Source of the DNA: an uncultured Eubacteriales bacterium
GTDB taxonomy: Bacteria; Bacillota; Clostridia; Christensenellales; Aristaeellaceae
NCBI GenBank assembly: GCA_902801165.1
Contig: CADCHI010000031.1
Location: 45,529 to 109,528, forward strand
Reading direction: 5' to 3'
DNA: 64,000 nucleotides
Below are positions 50,856 through 60,304 of the stretch, piece by piece. The stretch's first letter is position 1, and each line of letters starts with the position of its first letter. The translations under genes were made by a program, and so were the position numbers. A model generated the notes under the pieces. The model saw only the letters and a program-made list of their open reading frames with translations. It did no database searches and had not been told where the DNA came from.

Positions 50856-51617
50856 TCAGGCATTGCGCTCCAGCAGCTCCTGCGCCAGCTCCTGATAGGC
50901 CTTCGCGCCGCTGCAGCGGGCGTCGTACAGGTGGATGGGCAGCCCGTAGCTGGGGGCCTCGCTCAAGCGCACGTTCCGGGGAATCATCGTGGCGAAGGCC
51001 TCGTCCCGGAAGTGGTTGCGCACCTCCTGGACCACCTGCGCGCACAGGTTCGTGCGGGCGTCGAACATCGTCAGCAGGATGCCCTCCACCGCCAGCTCCG
51101 GGTTCAGGCGCTTGCGCATCAGCTTGATCGTGTTCACCAGCTGGCCCACGCCCTCCAGGGCGTAGTATTCGCACTGTATCGGAATCAGCACGCTGTCCGC
51201 CGCCGTCAGGGCGTTCAGCGTCAACAGGCTCAGGGACGGCGGGCAGTCGATGAAAATGTAGTCGTACTGCTCCCGGATCGGCTCCAGGGCCTGCTTGAGC
51301 AGCTTCTCCCGGTCCTCCACCGCCACCAATTCGATCTCCGCGCCCGCCAGCTCGATGGCGGTGGGAATCAGGCTCAGCGGGCCAAAGCCGGTGTCCACCG
51401 TGGCCTCCTGAGCGGTGGCCTCGCCGATGAGCACGTCATAGACGGTCTTCTCCACGGCGTCGGTCTTGCCCAGGCCGCTGGTGGCGTTGCCCTGGGGATC
51501 GATGTCCACCAGCAGCACGCGCTTGTCCATCGCCGCCACGCAGGCGCTCAGGTTCACAGCGGTGGTGGTCTTGCCCACGCCGCCCTTCTGATTCGTCACA
51601 GCTATGATCTTTCCCAA
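50856..51617 (-). CDS. soj: Chromosome-partition ATPase ParA (Soj)
   Basis: A 253-residue ParA/Soj ATPase, the same length as Bacillus Soj. The deviant Walker A is NQKGGVGKTTT at about residues 9-19, the Walker B DCPPSLSLL, and VDIDPQGNAT is family-typical. The start is taken as TTG at 51617, because GGAAGG lies six bases upstream and the protein then begins MGKIIAVTNQKGG as in other Soj; starts further up (ATG 51632, GTG 51644) have no site. Works with ParB. Confidence 0.95.
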   Translation of the reverse strand: MGKIIAVTNQKGGVGKTTTAVNLSACVAAMDKRVLLVDIDPQGNATSGLGKTDAVEKTVYDVLIGEATAQEATVDTGFGPLSLIPTAIELAGAEIELVAVEDREKLLKQALEPIREQYDYIFIDCPPSLSLLTLNALTAADSVLIPIQCEYYALEGVGQLVNTIKLMRKRLNPELAVEGILLTMFDARTNLCAQVVQEVRNHFRDEAFATMIPRNVRLSEAPSYGLPIHLYDARCSGAKAYQELAQELLERNA

Positions 51618-51673
51618 AGTAAACCTTCCCATCCGGCGGCGCACCGCGCCGTCACGTAAAATTCATCTATTTT

Positions 51674-51702
51674 ATTATACGGCATTTTATGCCTGGAAAC
51701 AA
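51674..51702 (-). promoter_or_regulatory. Promoter of soj-parB
   Basis: Minus-strand TTGTTT (51702-51697) and TATAAT (51679-51674), spacer 17. The spacer contains GGCATAAAATGCC, a perfect small palindrome that may be an operator. Confidence 0.65.
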
Positions 51703-51783
51703 GGCCCACAGGCGCACAATCCGGTAAATGATTTTCAAAATGACCTCCAGCGGCCCCGAAGGCGCGGCTGTCGCCAAAACAGG

Positions 51784-51823
51784 AAAGGGCCGCTCCATCC
51801 GACTGGGGATGGAACGGCCTTTT
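51784..51823 (-). terminator. Terminator of the ribosomal superoperon
   Basis: AAAGGCCGTTCCATCC pairs with GGATGGAGCGGCCCTTT (one mismatch) with a six-base loop, just after rplQ. The stem has its own T-tail, then CCTGTTTTGG. Confidence 0.8.
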
Positions 51824-51837
51824 CAATACTTTGCCGA

Positions 51838-52347
51838 TCAGACGAACTCCAGGATCACCATCTCGGCGGCGTCGCCGCGACGGGGGCCCTTCTTGACGAT
51901 GCGGGTGTAGCCGCCGCCCTGGCCCTTCTCCTCGGCGCGCTTCTTGTACTTGGGCGCGATCTCGCGGAAGAGCTTCTCGACGACCTGATGCTTGACGTCC
52001 TTCTGGCGCTTCTTGAAATCGTCCTTGTCCTCGCCCTCGTTCTGGACGGCGGGGATGTCATACAGATAGCGCATCACCTGACGACGGGCAGCCAGGCGGG
52101 CGGGGCTGTCGTTCTGCACGGTCAGCTCTTCCACCTGCTTCTTGTCGTTCATGTGCTTCTTGGTCACTTCGATGGTGTTATCACACTGACGCATGGCGAT
52201 GGTCACGAGGTGCTCAGCCAGAGACTGAACTTCCTTGCCGCGCGCCAGAGTGGTTTCGATCTTGCCGTACCAGATCAGGTTGGTCACCTGATTGCGAAGC
52301 ATCGCCATTCTCTGGTCGGTCGGCCGGCCCAGCTTGCGATTGGCCAT
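51838..52347 (-). CDS. rplQ: 50S ribosomal protein L17
   Basis: L17 lies at the peptide exit-tunnel side of the large subunit. [20 protein letters not shown] is the family start. At 169 residues it is longer than the usual 115-130, because of a charged insert at about 97-122 ([18 protein letters not shown]) between the conserved halves; similar inserts are known in Clostridia. The end [20 protein letters not shown] is normal. Last gene of the alpha operon. Confidence 0.97.
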   Translation of the reverse strand: MANRKLGRPTDQRMAMLRNQVTNLIWYGKIETTLARGKEVQSLAEHLVTIAMRQCDNTIEVTKKHMNDKKQVEELTVQNDSPARLAARRQVMRYLYDIPAVQNEGEDKDDFKKRQKDVKHQVVEKLFREIAPKYKKRAEEKGQGGGYTRIVKKGPRRGDAAEMVILEFV

Positions 52348-52441
52348 TTCTGGTTCCTCCCTTGATGCTTATGTCGGTTTCAAAGGTTGGAATCCGCTGT
52401 GGGATTCCACGCTTCGGCCCGATGCCGAAGCCGCGCCCCGG

Positions 52442-53413
52442 TTATTCGTCGCTGGTCTTGAGGGAGAGGCCCAGAGCGATCAGCTTCTGCTCGACCTCCT
52501 CAAGGGACTTTTTGCCGAGGTTGCGCACCTTCATCATGTCCTCCTGATTGCGCTGAACCAGCTCGGCAACGGTGTTGATGCCGGCGCGCTTCAGGCAGTT
52601 GAACGCACGGACGGAGAGATCCAGTTCCTCGATGGTCATCTCAAGAACCTTGCTCTTGTCGTCGGTCTCCGGTTCGTTGTAATCGACGCGGACGACGTTC
52701 ACGGTCAGGTCGATGAACAGGCGCATGTTATTGGTCAGGATCTGCGCAGCGGAAGCCAGGGCTTCCTTGGGCAGGATGCTGCCATTGGTCCATACCTCGA
52801 TGGTCAGCTTGTCATAGTCGGTGACCTGGCCCACACGGGTGTCCTCGACGGAATAACTGACCTTGCGGATGGGGGTGAATATGGAATCAACCGGGATCAC
52901 GCCGATGGGCATTCCGGCGACCTTGTTGCGCTCCATTGCGAGCTGCTTGTTCCGCTCTGCAGAAACGTAACCTCTTCCCTTCTCGAGAGTGATGGTCGCC
53001 TGCAGGTGACCGCCCTCGGAAAGCGTAGCGATGTGCAGTTCGGGGTTGACGATTTCAACTTCGTCGTCCGCCTTGATGTCGCCCGCGGTGATTTCGCAGG
53101 GACCATACGCATCGATGGAGACAGTCTTGGGCTGCTCCGTGAAGAGTTTCGCAGAGAGAAGCTTGATGTTAAGGATCAGTTCCGCAACATCTTCCTTCAT
53201 GCCGGGAACGGTCGAAAACTCATGCTGAACGCCCTCGATACGGACGCTTGTCGCGGCCACGCCGGGCAGCGAGTTCAGCAGCACGCGGCGCAGCGAATTG
53301 CCCAGCGTCTGGCCGAAGCCACGCTCCAGCGGGTTGACGACAAACTTGCCATAGCGATTGTTCTCGCCGACTTCCACACGTTCAATTTTGGGCTTTTCGA
53401 TTTGATCGATCAC
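52442..53413 (-). CDS. rpoA: DNA-directed RNA polymerase subunit alpha
   Basis: A 323-residue alpha subunit, which starts polymerase assembly and contacts upstream promoter DNA. The N-terminal dimer domain includes [17 protein letters not shown] and the C-terminal domain (about 250-323) includes [19 protein letters not shown] and [15 protein letters not shown]. Length and motifs are normal. It lies about 95 bases before rplQ and 125 after rpsD, as in other Firmicutes. Confidence 0.98.
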   Translation of the reverse strand: MIDQIEKPKIERVEVGENNRYGKFVVNPLERGFGQTLGNSLRRVLLNSLPGVAATSVRIEGVQHEFSTVPGMKEDVAELILNIKLLSAKLFTEQPKTVSIDAYGPCEITAGDIKADDEVEIVNPELHIATLSEGGHLQATITLEKGRGYVSAERNKQLAMERNKVAGMPIGVIPVDSIFTPIRKVSYSVEDTRVGQVTDYDKLTIEVWTNGSILPKEALASAAQILTNNMRLFIDLTVNVVRVDYNEPETDDKSKVLEMTIEELDLSVRAFNCLKRAGINTVAELVQRNQEDMMKVRNLGKKSLEEVEQKLIALGLSLKTSDE

Positions 53414-53538
53414 TCAGCGTTTCCTCCTCTCCTGTCGCGAAAACGGAAAACCGTTTCCGCGGTGCTGCCTATGCCGCGGCGGGGAGCTTTGTATCCCTCC
53501 CGCGCGGCATACAGGCACTGTCTGCAAATAAACAGCAA

Positions 53539-54135
53539 TTAGCGGGAGTACAGCTCGACGATCAGGTTTTCAGCAACCTCATAGTCAATATCTTCGCGGG
53601 ACGGCAGCGCGGCGATCTTGCCCTCGAAGGCCTCGGGAGCCTTCTCGATCCACTGGGGAACGGTCTTCTTGCCGTACTCCTCCAGCAGGCTCTTGAACTT
53701 CACGGAAGCCTGGGACTTCTGGCACACCGCCACCACGTCGCCGGCCTTGACCAGCGCGGAGGGGATGTCGCAACGACGGCCGTTCACGGTGAAGTGGCCA
53801 TGGTTGACCAGCTGACGCGCCTCGCGGCGGGTGCTGGCAAAGCCCATGCGGAAAACGACGTTGTCCAGGCGGCGCTCCAGGTACTGGAGCATGATCTCGC
53901 CGGTGATGCCGCGCTTGCGCTCGGCCATCTCATAATAGTGATAAAACTGCTTTTCCAGCACGCCGTAGATGAACTTTACCTTCTGCTTCTCCATCAACTG
54001 CTTGCCGTATTCAGACTGCTTGCGACGCATCTGGGGCTTGGGGTTGCGATTGGTCTCCTTGGAGTAACCAAGCACCGCAGGAGACAGACCCAGCGCCTTG
54101 CATCTTTTCAGAACGGGCTGCGTATTCTTAGCCAT
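53539..54135 (-). CDS. rpsD: 30S ribosomal protein S4
   Basis: A 198-residue S4, a primary binder of 16S rRNA and, in many bacteria, a regulator of its own operon. This is the form without the N-terminal zinc cysteines. The S4 domain is at about 93-155 (RLDNVVFRMGFASTRREARQ, VNHGHFTVNGRRCDIP). It stays in the alpha operon here, unlike Bacillus where rpsD is separate. It lies 19 bases after rpsK. AAGGAGAAACCGGAC precedes the ATG. Confidence 0.97.
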   Translation of the reverse strand: MAKNTQPVLKRCKALGLSPAVLGYSKETNRNPKPQMRRKQSEYGKQLMEKQKVKFIYGVLEKQFYHYYEMAERKRGITGEIMLQYLERRLDNVVFRMGFASTRREARQLVNHGHFTVNGRRCDIPSALVKAGDVVAVCQKSQASVKFKSLLEEYGKKTVPQWIEKAPEAFEGKIAALPSREDIDYEVAENLIVELYSR

Positions 54136-54154
54136 GTCCGGTTTCTCCTTTCAA

Positions 54155-54553
54155 TTATACTCTTCTGCGCTTGGGCGGGCGGCATCCGTTGTGGGGGATG
54201 GGCGTCACGTCCTTGATCATGTTCACTTCCAGACCAGCGGCCTGCAGGGAACGGATGGCGGCCTCACGTCCGGAGCCGGGGCCCTTGACATAGACCTCGA
54301 CGGTCTTCAGGCCATACTCCATGGCGGCCTTCGCGGCGGTCTCAGCAGCAGACTGAGCGGCGAAGGGCGTGGACTTCTTGCTGCCGCGGAAACCCAGTCC
54401 GCCAGCGGAAGCCCAGCTCAGCGCGTTGCCGGCGGTATCCGTGATGGTCACGATCGTATTGTTGAAAGAAGAGCGAATATGGGCTGCGCCACGCTCCACG
54501 AGCTTCTTCTCGCGGCGCTTGCGGGTAACCCTTTTCAGCTTCGGCTTTGCCAT
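54155..54553 (-). CDS. rpsK: 30S ribosomal protein S11
   Basis: A 132-residue S11 of the small-subunit platform. [39 protein letters not shown] and the ending [15 protein letters not shown] are all family-typical. The basic N-terminal tail is a little longer than usual. It follows rpsM by 39 bases and is read in the alpha operon. Confidence 0.98.
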   Translation of the reverse strand: MAKPKLKRVTRKRREKKLVERGAAHIRSSFNNTIVTITDTAGNALSWASAGGLGFRGSKKSTPFAAQSAAETAAKAAMEYGLKTVEVYVKGPGSGREAAIRSLQAAGLEVNMIKDVTPIPHNGCRPPKRRRV

Positions 54554-54592
54554 AGCAAATATTCCTCCCTGATGATATCAGTTATCTGTGGA

Positions 54593-54919
54593 TTACTTCT
54601 TCTTCTTACCGGCAGCCTGCTTCTTCGGGCCCTTGCGGGTACGGGCATTCTGCTTGGTATTCTGGCCGCGCACAGGCAGGCCGCGACGATGGCGCAGGCC
54701 GCGATAGCAGCCGATCTCCATCAGGCGCTTGATGTTCATGGAAACTTCGCGGCGCAGGTCGCCCTCTACCTTGACGTTGTGGTCAATGTAGTCGCGCAGC
54801 TTACCGATATCGGCCTCGATGATGTCGTCTGCGATGTTGCGGCCAATGCCGTAGATATACGTCAGGGCGATTTCGATGCGCTTCTCCCTGGGAAGGTCGA
54901 CACCAGCAATTCGTGCCAT
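54593..54919 (-). CDS. rpsM: 30S ribosomal protein S13, lacking an internal segment
   Basis: S13 sits in the head of the small subunit and forms bridges to the large one. The start [20 protein letters not shown] and the end [20 protein letters not shown] are normal, but the protein has 108 residues against about 118-122. The missing part is right after [14 protein letters not shown], where family members have some 15 residues (AGVNPDTRVKDLTE-like) before [16 protein letters not shown] repeat at the join would fit a 45-base deletion that kept the frame. Start at 54919 has GGAGG upstream. Confidence 0.93.
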   Translation of the reverse strand: MARIAGVDLPREKRIEIALTYIYGIGRNIADDIIEADIGKLRDYIDHNVKVEGDLRREVSMNIKRLMEIGCYRGLRHRRGLPVRGQNTKQNARTRKGPKKQAAGKKKK

Positions 54920-55354
54920 GTGTTGTTTGCACCTCCAACATGCTTCTATGCGTTGTGTTGAAAACCGGCGATATTGCCCGTACATAGTTTGGGCAGCATC
55001 AGTCCCGCCCCTCGGCGGAACCGAAGGCCATGCGGCCCCCGCCTGCGCCCGCGCGTCTGGCGTAACGCCCGGACAGATATTTGAAAGAATTTCGAAAAAC
55101 GCGCTGGTAAGGCGCGTCAGCCGCTCCGAAATTCCGTCAGACTAAAAGATTATAGCACAGTTTCCACTGCGCTTCTTACATATTTTATGGATCAACTGTT
55201 AAATTTTCCGTCTCATTGTGTTATTTCTTGAATTTTGGCCGATTTTTGCATGTTCCACTTTCATTCGATCGCGATTCATGCAATCCACGCTGCCATTCAG
55301 GCAGCGAAGAACGGCGCGGGAATTGTTCCCCGCGCCGTTCGCCATTGGTCAATC
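54920..55354 (-). promoter_or_regulatory. Gene-free gap between rpmJ and rpsM with promoter-like site and hairpins
   Basis: No gene is seen in these 435 bases, an unusual gap inside this superoperon. Two back-to-back hairpins follow rpmJ: GAACGGCGCGGG/CCCGCGCCGTTC at 55309-55340 and CGCTGCC/GGCAGCG at 55289-55307; neither has a clear T-run. A perfect minus-strand TATAAT lies at 55154-55149 with no good -35. A small stem ACGCGC/GCGCGT is at 55099-55117. This may be a transcript break with a fresh start for the alpha operon, or a leader for feedback control. Confidence 0.5.
55289..55340 (-). terminator. Tandem hairpins after rpmJ
   Basis: A perfect 12-base-pair stem (55309-55340, 8-base loop) and a 7-base-pair stem (55289-55307). 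They could end or slow the spc transcript. No poly-T follows, so confidence is modest. Confidence 0.5.
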
Positions 55355-55549
<195 letters not shown>

Positions 55550-55771
55550 TCAGCTCTTGGAACGCCAGGTGATTCGACCGCGGGTCAGATCATAGGGCGA
55601 GAGCTCAATCGTTACTTTGTCGCCCGGATAGATGCGGATGTAGTTCATGCGCATCTTGCCGGAGACGTGCGCCAGTATCTTGTGCCCGTTGGGCAGCTGT
55701 ACTTCGAACATGGCGTTGGGAAAGGACTCAGTGACAACGCCTTCAACTTCGATAACATCAGACTTGGACAA
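55550..55771 (-). CDS. infA: Translation initiation factor IF-1
   Basis: A 73-residue OB-fold protein that binds the A-site of the small subunit during initiation. The sequence runs [35 protein letters not shown] and ends [13 protein letters not shown], near identical to the family. The start is TTG at 55771, with AGGAGG six bases upstream, giving the normal length of about 72; the frame goes on to 55789 without a site. It overlaps the end of the KOW gene by 14 bases. Confidence 0.97.
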   Translation of the reverse strand: MSKSDVIEVEGVVTESFPNAMFEVQLPNGHKILAHVSGKMRMNYIRIYPGDKVTIELSPYDLTRGRITWRSKS

Positions 55772-56045
55772 GCTTTTCCTCCTCCTCACTCAGCCATGAG
55801 CGCAACTCATGATCCTGCACAGGCTGTCCTTTTGCCAGCCTGGCCTGCAGCTCGGTCACCACGATGCCGGTGGGCTTCAGGTGCCTGCGCCGCTTTTTCT
55901 TTTGGCGATCCATCTTTCGCAGCTCGCCGTTGGCGATCATTACGAAATCGTCGTCCACCTCTCCCACGACCAGGAAGCGTCTTCCCTGATCGCGGCCTGC
56001 CTTTGAAATGACGATGCTGCCGATCTCTATGGGCAATTTCTTCAT
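55758..56045 (-). CDS. KOW-domain RNA-binding protein
   Basis: A 95-residue protein with a KOW motif near the start ([20 protein letters not shown]), a basic stretch ([15 protein letters not shown]) and an acidic C-terminus. It matches the L14e/L6e-like KOW protein found between map and infA in many Clostridia; in Bacillus a relative occupies the same place. The ATG at 56045 has GGAGG upstream and overlaps the map stop. It probably binds rRNA or ribosomes; function is not settled. Confidence 0.88.
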   Translation of the reverse strand: MKKLPIEIGSIVISKAGRDQGRRFLVVGEVDDDFVMIANGELRKMDRQKKKRRRHLKPTGIVVTELQARLAKGQPVQDHELRSWLSEEEEKLVQV

Positions 56046-56815
56046 TTCAGTACCTCCGACACCTTCATGCCGGGATAGGACAGTATCTCGGGTTCCCCGT
56101 CTGTAATCACCAGGGTATGCTCGTAATGGGAGGCCGGTCTTCCGTCCCGGGTCACGATGGTCCAACCGTCATCCAGCTGATTGACCCGCCACGTTCCCAT
56201 GGCGATCATCGGCTCGATGGTGATGGTCATCCCCGGCTGCAGCCGAACGCCGCGGTGGGGATTGCCGTAGTTGGGCACATTCGGATCCTCGTGCATCTCG
56301 GTGCCGATGCCGTGGCCGCAGAGGTCCCGGACGACGCCGTAGCCGAAGGATTCGGCATAGGCCTGCACCGCGTGGCCGATATCACCCAGGTGATTGCCGG
56401 CCACTGCCTGCTGAGCACCCAGCCAGAAGCACCTTTCGGTGACATCCACCAGCTGCTGGTTCTCGGGCGAGCCGCCGCCGACAACCACGGAAAACGCGCT
56501 GTCGGACTGCCAGCCGTCCAGTATGCAGGTGCAATCGATGGACAGAAGCTGCCCCTTGCGGAGCTTGGTTTTGTTTGGGAAGCCATGGACGACCTGATCA
56601 TCCACAGAAGCACAGATCGAAAACGGAAAGCCTTCGTATCCCTTGGAAGACGGTATGCCGCCCCCCTCCCGGATCAGCCGCTCCGCCATCTGGTCCAGAT
56701 GCAGCGTCGTGACGCCCGGCTCGATTTCCTTGCGCAGTTCCTCGAGCACCCCGTGCAGGAGCACCCCGGCCTTGCGCATCTTCGCTATCTGTGATTCATT
56801 CTTGATCGTGATCAT
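56042..56815 (-). CDS. map: Type I methionine aminopeptidase
   Basis: A 257-residue enzyme that removes the N-terminal methionine from new proteins. All five metal ligands are seen: aspartates in LLSIDCTC and WQSDSAF, histidine in LCGHGIGTEMHE, glutamates in TITIEPM and SHYEHTLVI. Length is normal for the clostridial type Ia enzyme without a zinc-finger extension. It lies three bases after adk. Confidence 0.97.
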   Translation of the reverse strand: MITIKNESQIAKMRKAGVLLHGVLEELRKEIEPGVTTLHLDQMAERLIREGGGIPSSKGYEGFPFSICASVDDQVVHGFPNKTKLRKGQLLSIDCTCILDGWQSDSAFSVVVGGGSPENQQLVDVTERCFWLGAQQAVAGNHLGDIGHAVQAYAESFGYGVVRDLCGHGIGTEMHEDPNVPNYGNPHRGVRLQPGMTITIEPMIAMGTWRVNQLDDGWTIVTRDGRPASHYEHTLVITDGEPEILSYPGMKVSEVLK

Positions 56816-56818
56816 GTG

Positions 56819-57463
56819 TCACTCCAGAGACGCGAGGATGTTCTTGAACACGTCCTCAGGTTTGGTATCGCCGTTGACGGTCTTCAGTCGGTTGCCCTCG
56901 ATCAGACGCGGTTCGGTAACGCCCTTGTAGTAGTCGATCAGCGGCTCGGTGGAATCGTGATAGGCCTTCAGGCGCGTCGCGATGGTCTCGGGCTGATCGT
57001 CGTTGCGCTGGTACAGCTCGCCGCCGCAGATCGGGCAGGTATGCTCGTCCTCCAGCTTGGAGATGTGGAACGTGCCTTGGCACTTGCCGCAGACCCGCCG
57101 CCCGGTGAGGCGGCTGAGAAGCCGCTCATCGGGGACGTTGATGTCTACGACCGCCTCGGGCGGATCGATCTGATCCAGCGCCATGGCCTGGTCCACCGTG
57201 CGGGGGAATCCATCCAGCAGGTAGCCGTTCTTGCAGTCGTCCATGGCCAGGCGCTCGCGCACCATGGCGATGGTCACGCTGTCGGGGACCAGCTCGCCCG
57301 CGTCCAGATAACGCTTGGCCTCGAGGCCGGTGGGGGTCTCGTTTCTGATGGCCGAACGGAACATATCGCCCGTGGAGATGTGCGGCACGCCCAGGTGCGC
57401 GCTCACTCCGACTGCCTGCGTGCCCTTACCGGCACCGGGAGGGCCCAGAAAGATCAGCTTCAT
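56819..57463 (-). CDS. adk: Adenylate kinase
   Basis: A 214-residue kinase that interconverts ATP, ADP and AMP. The P-loop is GPPGAGKGTQ at the N-terminus, the AMP site includes SAIRNETPTGLEA, and the LID domain (about 127-165) carries a zinc-binding CGKC...CPIC set, usual in Gram-positive bacteria. It stands between secY and map as in Bacillus. Its ATG at 57463 lies 16 bases after secY. Confidence 0.98.
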   Translation of the reverse strand: MKLIFLGPPGAGKGTQAVGVSAHLGVPHISTGDMFRSAIRNETPTGLEAKRYLDAGELVPDSVTIAMVRERLAMDDCKNGYLLDGFPRTVDQAMALDQIDPPEAVVDINVPDERLLSRLTGRRVCGKCQGTFHISKLEDEHTCPICGGELYQRNDDQPETIATRLKAYHDSTEPLIDYYKGVTEPRLIEGNRLKTVNGDTKPEDVFKNILASLE

Positions 57464-57479
57464 ACGTTACCTCCGGGGA

Positions 57480-58739
57480 TCAGTTCAGGAATCCCTTATA
57501 GTGGCGCATCAGCATCTGGCTCTCCAGCTCACGCATGGTCTCCATCGCAACGGAAACCGCGATCAGCAGGGAGGACGCCGCGAAGGGCAGGCTGACGCCG
57601 GCGATCGCGTAGATGATCATCGGAACCACGGCCAGGACCGCCAGGTAGATCGCGCCGAACATGGTGATGCGGCGGGTGATCTTCTTGATGTAGTCGCTGG
57701 TGGGCTTGCCCTGGCGAATGCCGGGGATCATGCCGCCGTTGCTCTGGATATTCTTGGCAATCTCAACGGGATTGAAGGAAATCTCAGAGTAGAAGAAGGT
57801 AAAGCCGAAGATCATCAGAGCGAAGATCAGCTGGTACAGCAGGTGGGTGGAGCTGACGTGCGCGGTCCACCAGGCGTTCGCGCCCGAGTTCGGGAAGAAC
57901 GCCAGGATGGTGGCCGGGAACTGCATGATCGCGTTGGCGAAGATCAGGGGCAGCACGCCGGAGGCATTCAGCTTCAGCGGGATGTGCGTGGACTGACCGC
58001 CGTACATCTTGCGGCCAACCATGCGCTTGGCATACTGGATGCGGATGCGGCGCTCGGCCAGATCGACCAGAACGATACCCACAACCAGGATGATGAAGAC
58101 CACCAGGGAAGCGATGACAGCGGGAATGCTGACGGCTTCGGGATGGGTGAAGATGTTGTAGACATTGGTGCCTACGCTGCGCGCCAGGTTGGAGATGATG
58201 CCGGCGAAGATCAGCAGGCTAATGCCGTTGCCAATGCCATTCTCGGTGATGCGCTCGCCCATCCACATGGCAATCGCGGTGCCGGCGGCCAGGCAGAAGC
58301 CGATGGTCAGCAGGCCCAGGAAGCCGTTGGTGGCGTTGGCATGCAGACCGATGGTCAGCGCGATGGCCTGAACAAAGCCGAGACCTACCGTCACGTAACG
58401 GGTGATCTGAGCGATCTTCTTGCGGCCCTCTTCGCCTTCCTTCTGGAGCTCCTCCAGCTTCGGGATGGCGACACACAGCAGCTGCATGATAATCGAAGCG
58501 TTGATGTACGGCGTGATGCCCATGGCCATGATCGTGTAGTTGGACAGATCCGAGCCGGTCATCGAGTTGATGAAGCCCAGCAGGGAGTACCGCTCCAGCG
58601 CGGACGCGATCATGCTGGTGTTGACGCCGGGAGTCGGGACGTAGCACAGCAGTCGGTAGATCAGCAGCATGCCCAGCGTATAGAGGATCTTCTTACGCAG
58701 CTCTGCAATCTTCCAGGCATTCTTCAATGTCTCGCGCAT
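57480..58739 (-). CDS. secY: Protein translocase subunit SecY
   Basis: The channel subunit of the Sec translocon, 419 residues with ten membrane helices. IYRLLCYVPTPGVN starts the family region, GITPYINASIIMQLL and NPVEIAKNIQSNGGMIPGIR are conserved, and the end ESQMLMRHYKGFL is the SecA-contact tail. It is complete. It starts one base after the rplO stop codon region. Confidence 0.98.
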   Translation of the reverse strand: MRETLKNAWKIAELRKKILYTLGMLLIYRLLCYVPTPGVNTSMIASALERYSLLGFINSMTGSDLSNYTIMAMGITPYINASIIMQLLCVAIPKLEELQKEGEEGRKKIAQITRYVTVGLGFVQAIALTIGLHANATNGFLGLLTIGFCLAAGTAIAMWMGERITENGIGNGISLLIFAGIISNLARSVGTNVYNIFTHPEAVSIPAVIASLVVFIILVVGIVLVDLAERRIRIQYAKRMVGRKMYGGQSTHIPLKLNASGVLPLIFANAIMQFPATILAFFPNSGANAWWTAHVSSTHLLYQLIFALMIFGFTFFYSEISFNPVEIAKNIQSNGGMIPGIRQGKPTSDYIKKITRRITMFGAIYLAVLAVVPMIIYAIAGVSLPFAASSLLIAVSVAMETMRELESQMLMRHYKGFLN

Positions 58740-58740
58740 A

Positions 58741-59181
58741 TCAGAACACCTCTACTTTCCCGCCTGCCGCCTCGATCTTTTCCTTTGCGGTCGCGGTGAA
58801 CTTCGCCGCCTTTACCGTCAATTTTTTGGTGATCTCACCGTTGCCGAGGATCTTCACGCCGTCCTGAACGTTCTTCAGGATGCCGGACTCGATCAGCTCG
58901 ACGGGGGTGACGGTCGCGCCGTCCTCAAAGATGTTGAGGCGCTCGACGTTGACCGTCGCATACTCCGTGCGGAAGTTGTTGGTGAAGCCGCGCTTCGGCA
59001 GGCGCATGGTCAGAGGCATCTGGCCGCCCTCGAAGCCGGGCCGCTTGCCGCCGCCGGAGCGGGCCTTGGCGCCCTTGTGACCTTTACCGGAGGTCTTGCC
59101 CAGACCGGAACCCGTGCCGCGCCCGAGGCGCTTCGGGGCCGTGGTAGCGCCCACGGCGGGTTTGAGATCATGAAGTTTCAT
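58741..59181 (-). CDS. rplO: 50S ribosomal protein L15
   Basis: A 146-residue L15. The glycine-rich N-terminus ([20 protein letters not shown], then [14 protein letters not shown]) threads into 23S rRNA, and the C-terminal part is globular. Complete and typical in length. Directly upstream of secY. Confidence 0.98.
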   Translation of the reverse strand: MKLHDLKPAVGATTAPKRLGRGTGSGLGKTSGKGHKGAKARSGGGKRPGFEGGQMPLTMRLPKRGFTNNFRTEYATVNVERLNIFEDGATVTPVELIESGILKNVQDGVKILGNGEITKKLTVKAAKFTATAKEKIEAAGGKVEVF

Positions 59182-59196
59182 GGTTTCCAGACCTCC

Positions 59197-59379
59197 TTAC
59201 TCTGCTACTTCTTCGACCTTGACCATGTGCTTGACCTTGAAGATCATGCCGCGGATGGCGGGATTATCTTCCTTGACGACCGTCTGGCCGATCCTGTGCA
59301 GGCCCAGCGCCTGGATGGTGGCGATCTGGTCCTTCAGGCAAGCGATGGTGGACTTGGTCTGCGTAATCTTAAGCTTCAT
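59197..59379 (-). CDS. rpmD: 50S ribosomal protein L30
   Basis: A 60-residue L30 ([40 protein letters not shown]). A single small ferredoxin-like domain of normal bacterial length, in the usual place between rpsE and rplO. Confidence 0.97.
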   Translation of the reverse strand: MKLKITQTKSTIACLKDQIATIQALGLHRIGQTVVKEDNPAIRGMIFKVKHMVKVEEVAE

Positions 59380-59393
59380 ATCGTTGTACCCCC

Positions 59394-59897
59394 TTAACCG
59401 AGCAGCTCTTCAACGGACTTGCCGCGCATGGCCGCGACCTGCTCGGCGCTGCGAAGCTGCTTAAGTCCTGCCAAGGTGGCGCGAACCATGTTGATCTTGT
59501 TGTTGGAGCCGATGCTCTTGGTCACGATGTCCTTGATGCCAGCGGCTTCCAGGACGGCGCGCACCGGGCCGCCGGCGATAACGCCGGTACCTTCGGGAGC
59601 GGGCAGCATCTTGACCTTGCCGGTTCCGAACACACCCACGACCTCGTGGGGAATGGTGGTGCCGTTCAGCGGAACGGTGATCATGGACTTCTTGGCGTCC
59701 TCGAGGCCCTTGCGAATGGCCTCGGGGATTTCAACGGCCTTGCCCATGCCGCAGCCGACGGTGCCGGGGTTCTCGGTGTCGCCAACCACCATCAGTGCGG
59801 AGAACCGCATGTTGCGGCCGCCCTTGACGGTCTTGGAAACGCGATTCACGGCAACCAGCTTTTCCAAATACCTGTTATCTTCTTCTCTGCGCTGCAT
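59394..59897 (-). CDS. rpsE: 30S ribosomal protein S5
   Basis: A 167-residue S5, important for translational accuracy. The N-terminal RNA-binding part has [20 protein letters not shown] (the loop where spectinomycin-resistance changes occur in other species), and the C-terminal part includes [20 protein letters not shown] and [15 protein letters not shown]. Complete. Confidence 0.98.
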   Translation of the reverse strand: MQRREEDNRYLEKLVAVNRVSKTVKGGRNMRFSALMVVGDTENPGTVGCGMGKAVEIPEAIRKGLEDAKKSMITVPLNGTTIPHEVVGVFGTGKVKMLPAPEGTGVIAGGPVRAVLEAAGIKDIVTKSIGSNNKINMVRATLAGLKQLRSAEQVAAMRGKSVEELLG

Positions 59898-59917
59898 TGC
59901 GATGTTTCCCTCCTAAT

Positions 59918-60286
59918 TTAGAAGTCCAGACCGCCTTCGCGAGCGCCAGCTGCCAGCTCGGCCACGCGACCGGTGTAGATATAGCCGCCACGATCAAAGA
60001 CGACTTCCTTGATGCCGGCCTTGATGGCGCGCTCGGCGACGATCTTGCCGACCAGACGGGCCTCGCCCTTCTTGTCGCACTCAGCCAGCTGAGCGGCAAT
60101 TTCCTTCTCCACGGTGGAAGCCGCGGCCAGGGTGTTGCCGGCTACATCGTCGATAACCTGAGCGTAGATGTGCTTGTTGCTGCGGAATACGCACAGCCGG
60201 GGACGAGCGGGCGTCCCGCTGATCTTTTTGCGTACGCGCTCATGACGGATCTTGCGAACCTCGTTGCGATCACGCTTATTAAACAT
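59918..60286 (-). CDS. rplR: 50S ribosomal protein L18
   Basis: A 122-residue L18, which binds 5S rRNA in the central protuberance. [20 protein letters not shown], then [14 protein letters not shown] and the end REGGLDF are family-typical. Complete. Confidence 0.98.
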   Translation of the reverse strand: MFNKRDRNEVRKIRHERVRKKISGTPARPRLCVFRSNKHIYAQVIDDVAGNTLAAASTVEKEIAAQLAECDKKGEARLVGKIVAERAIKAGIKEVVFDRGGYIYTGRVAELAAGAREGGLDF

Positions 60287-60304
60287 TTGCGGTACCCTCC
60301 CTCA

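Noticed and set aside
49932-51700. parS site or replication origin next to soj-parB
   Set aside because: No perfect TGTTTCACGTGAAACA, DnaA-box cluster or dnaA gene was seen in the window.
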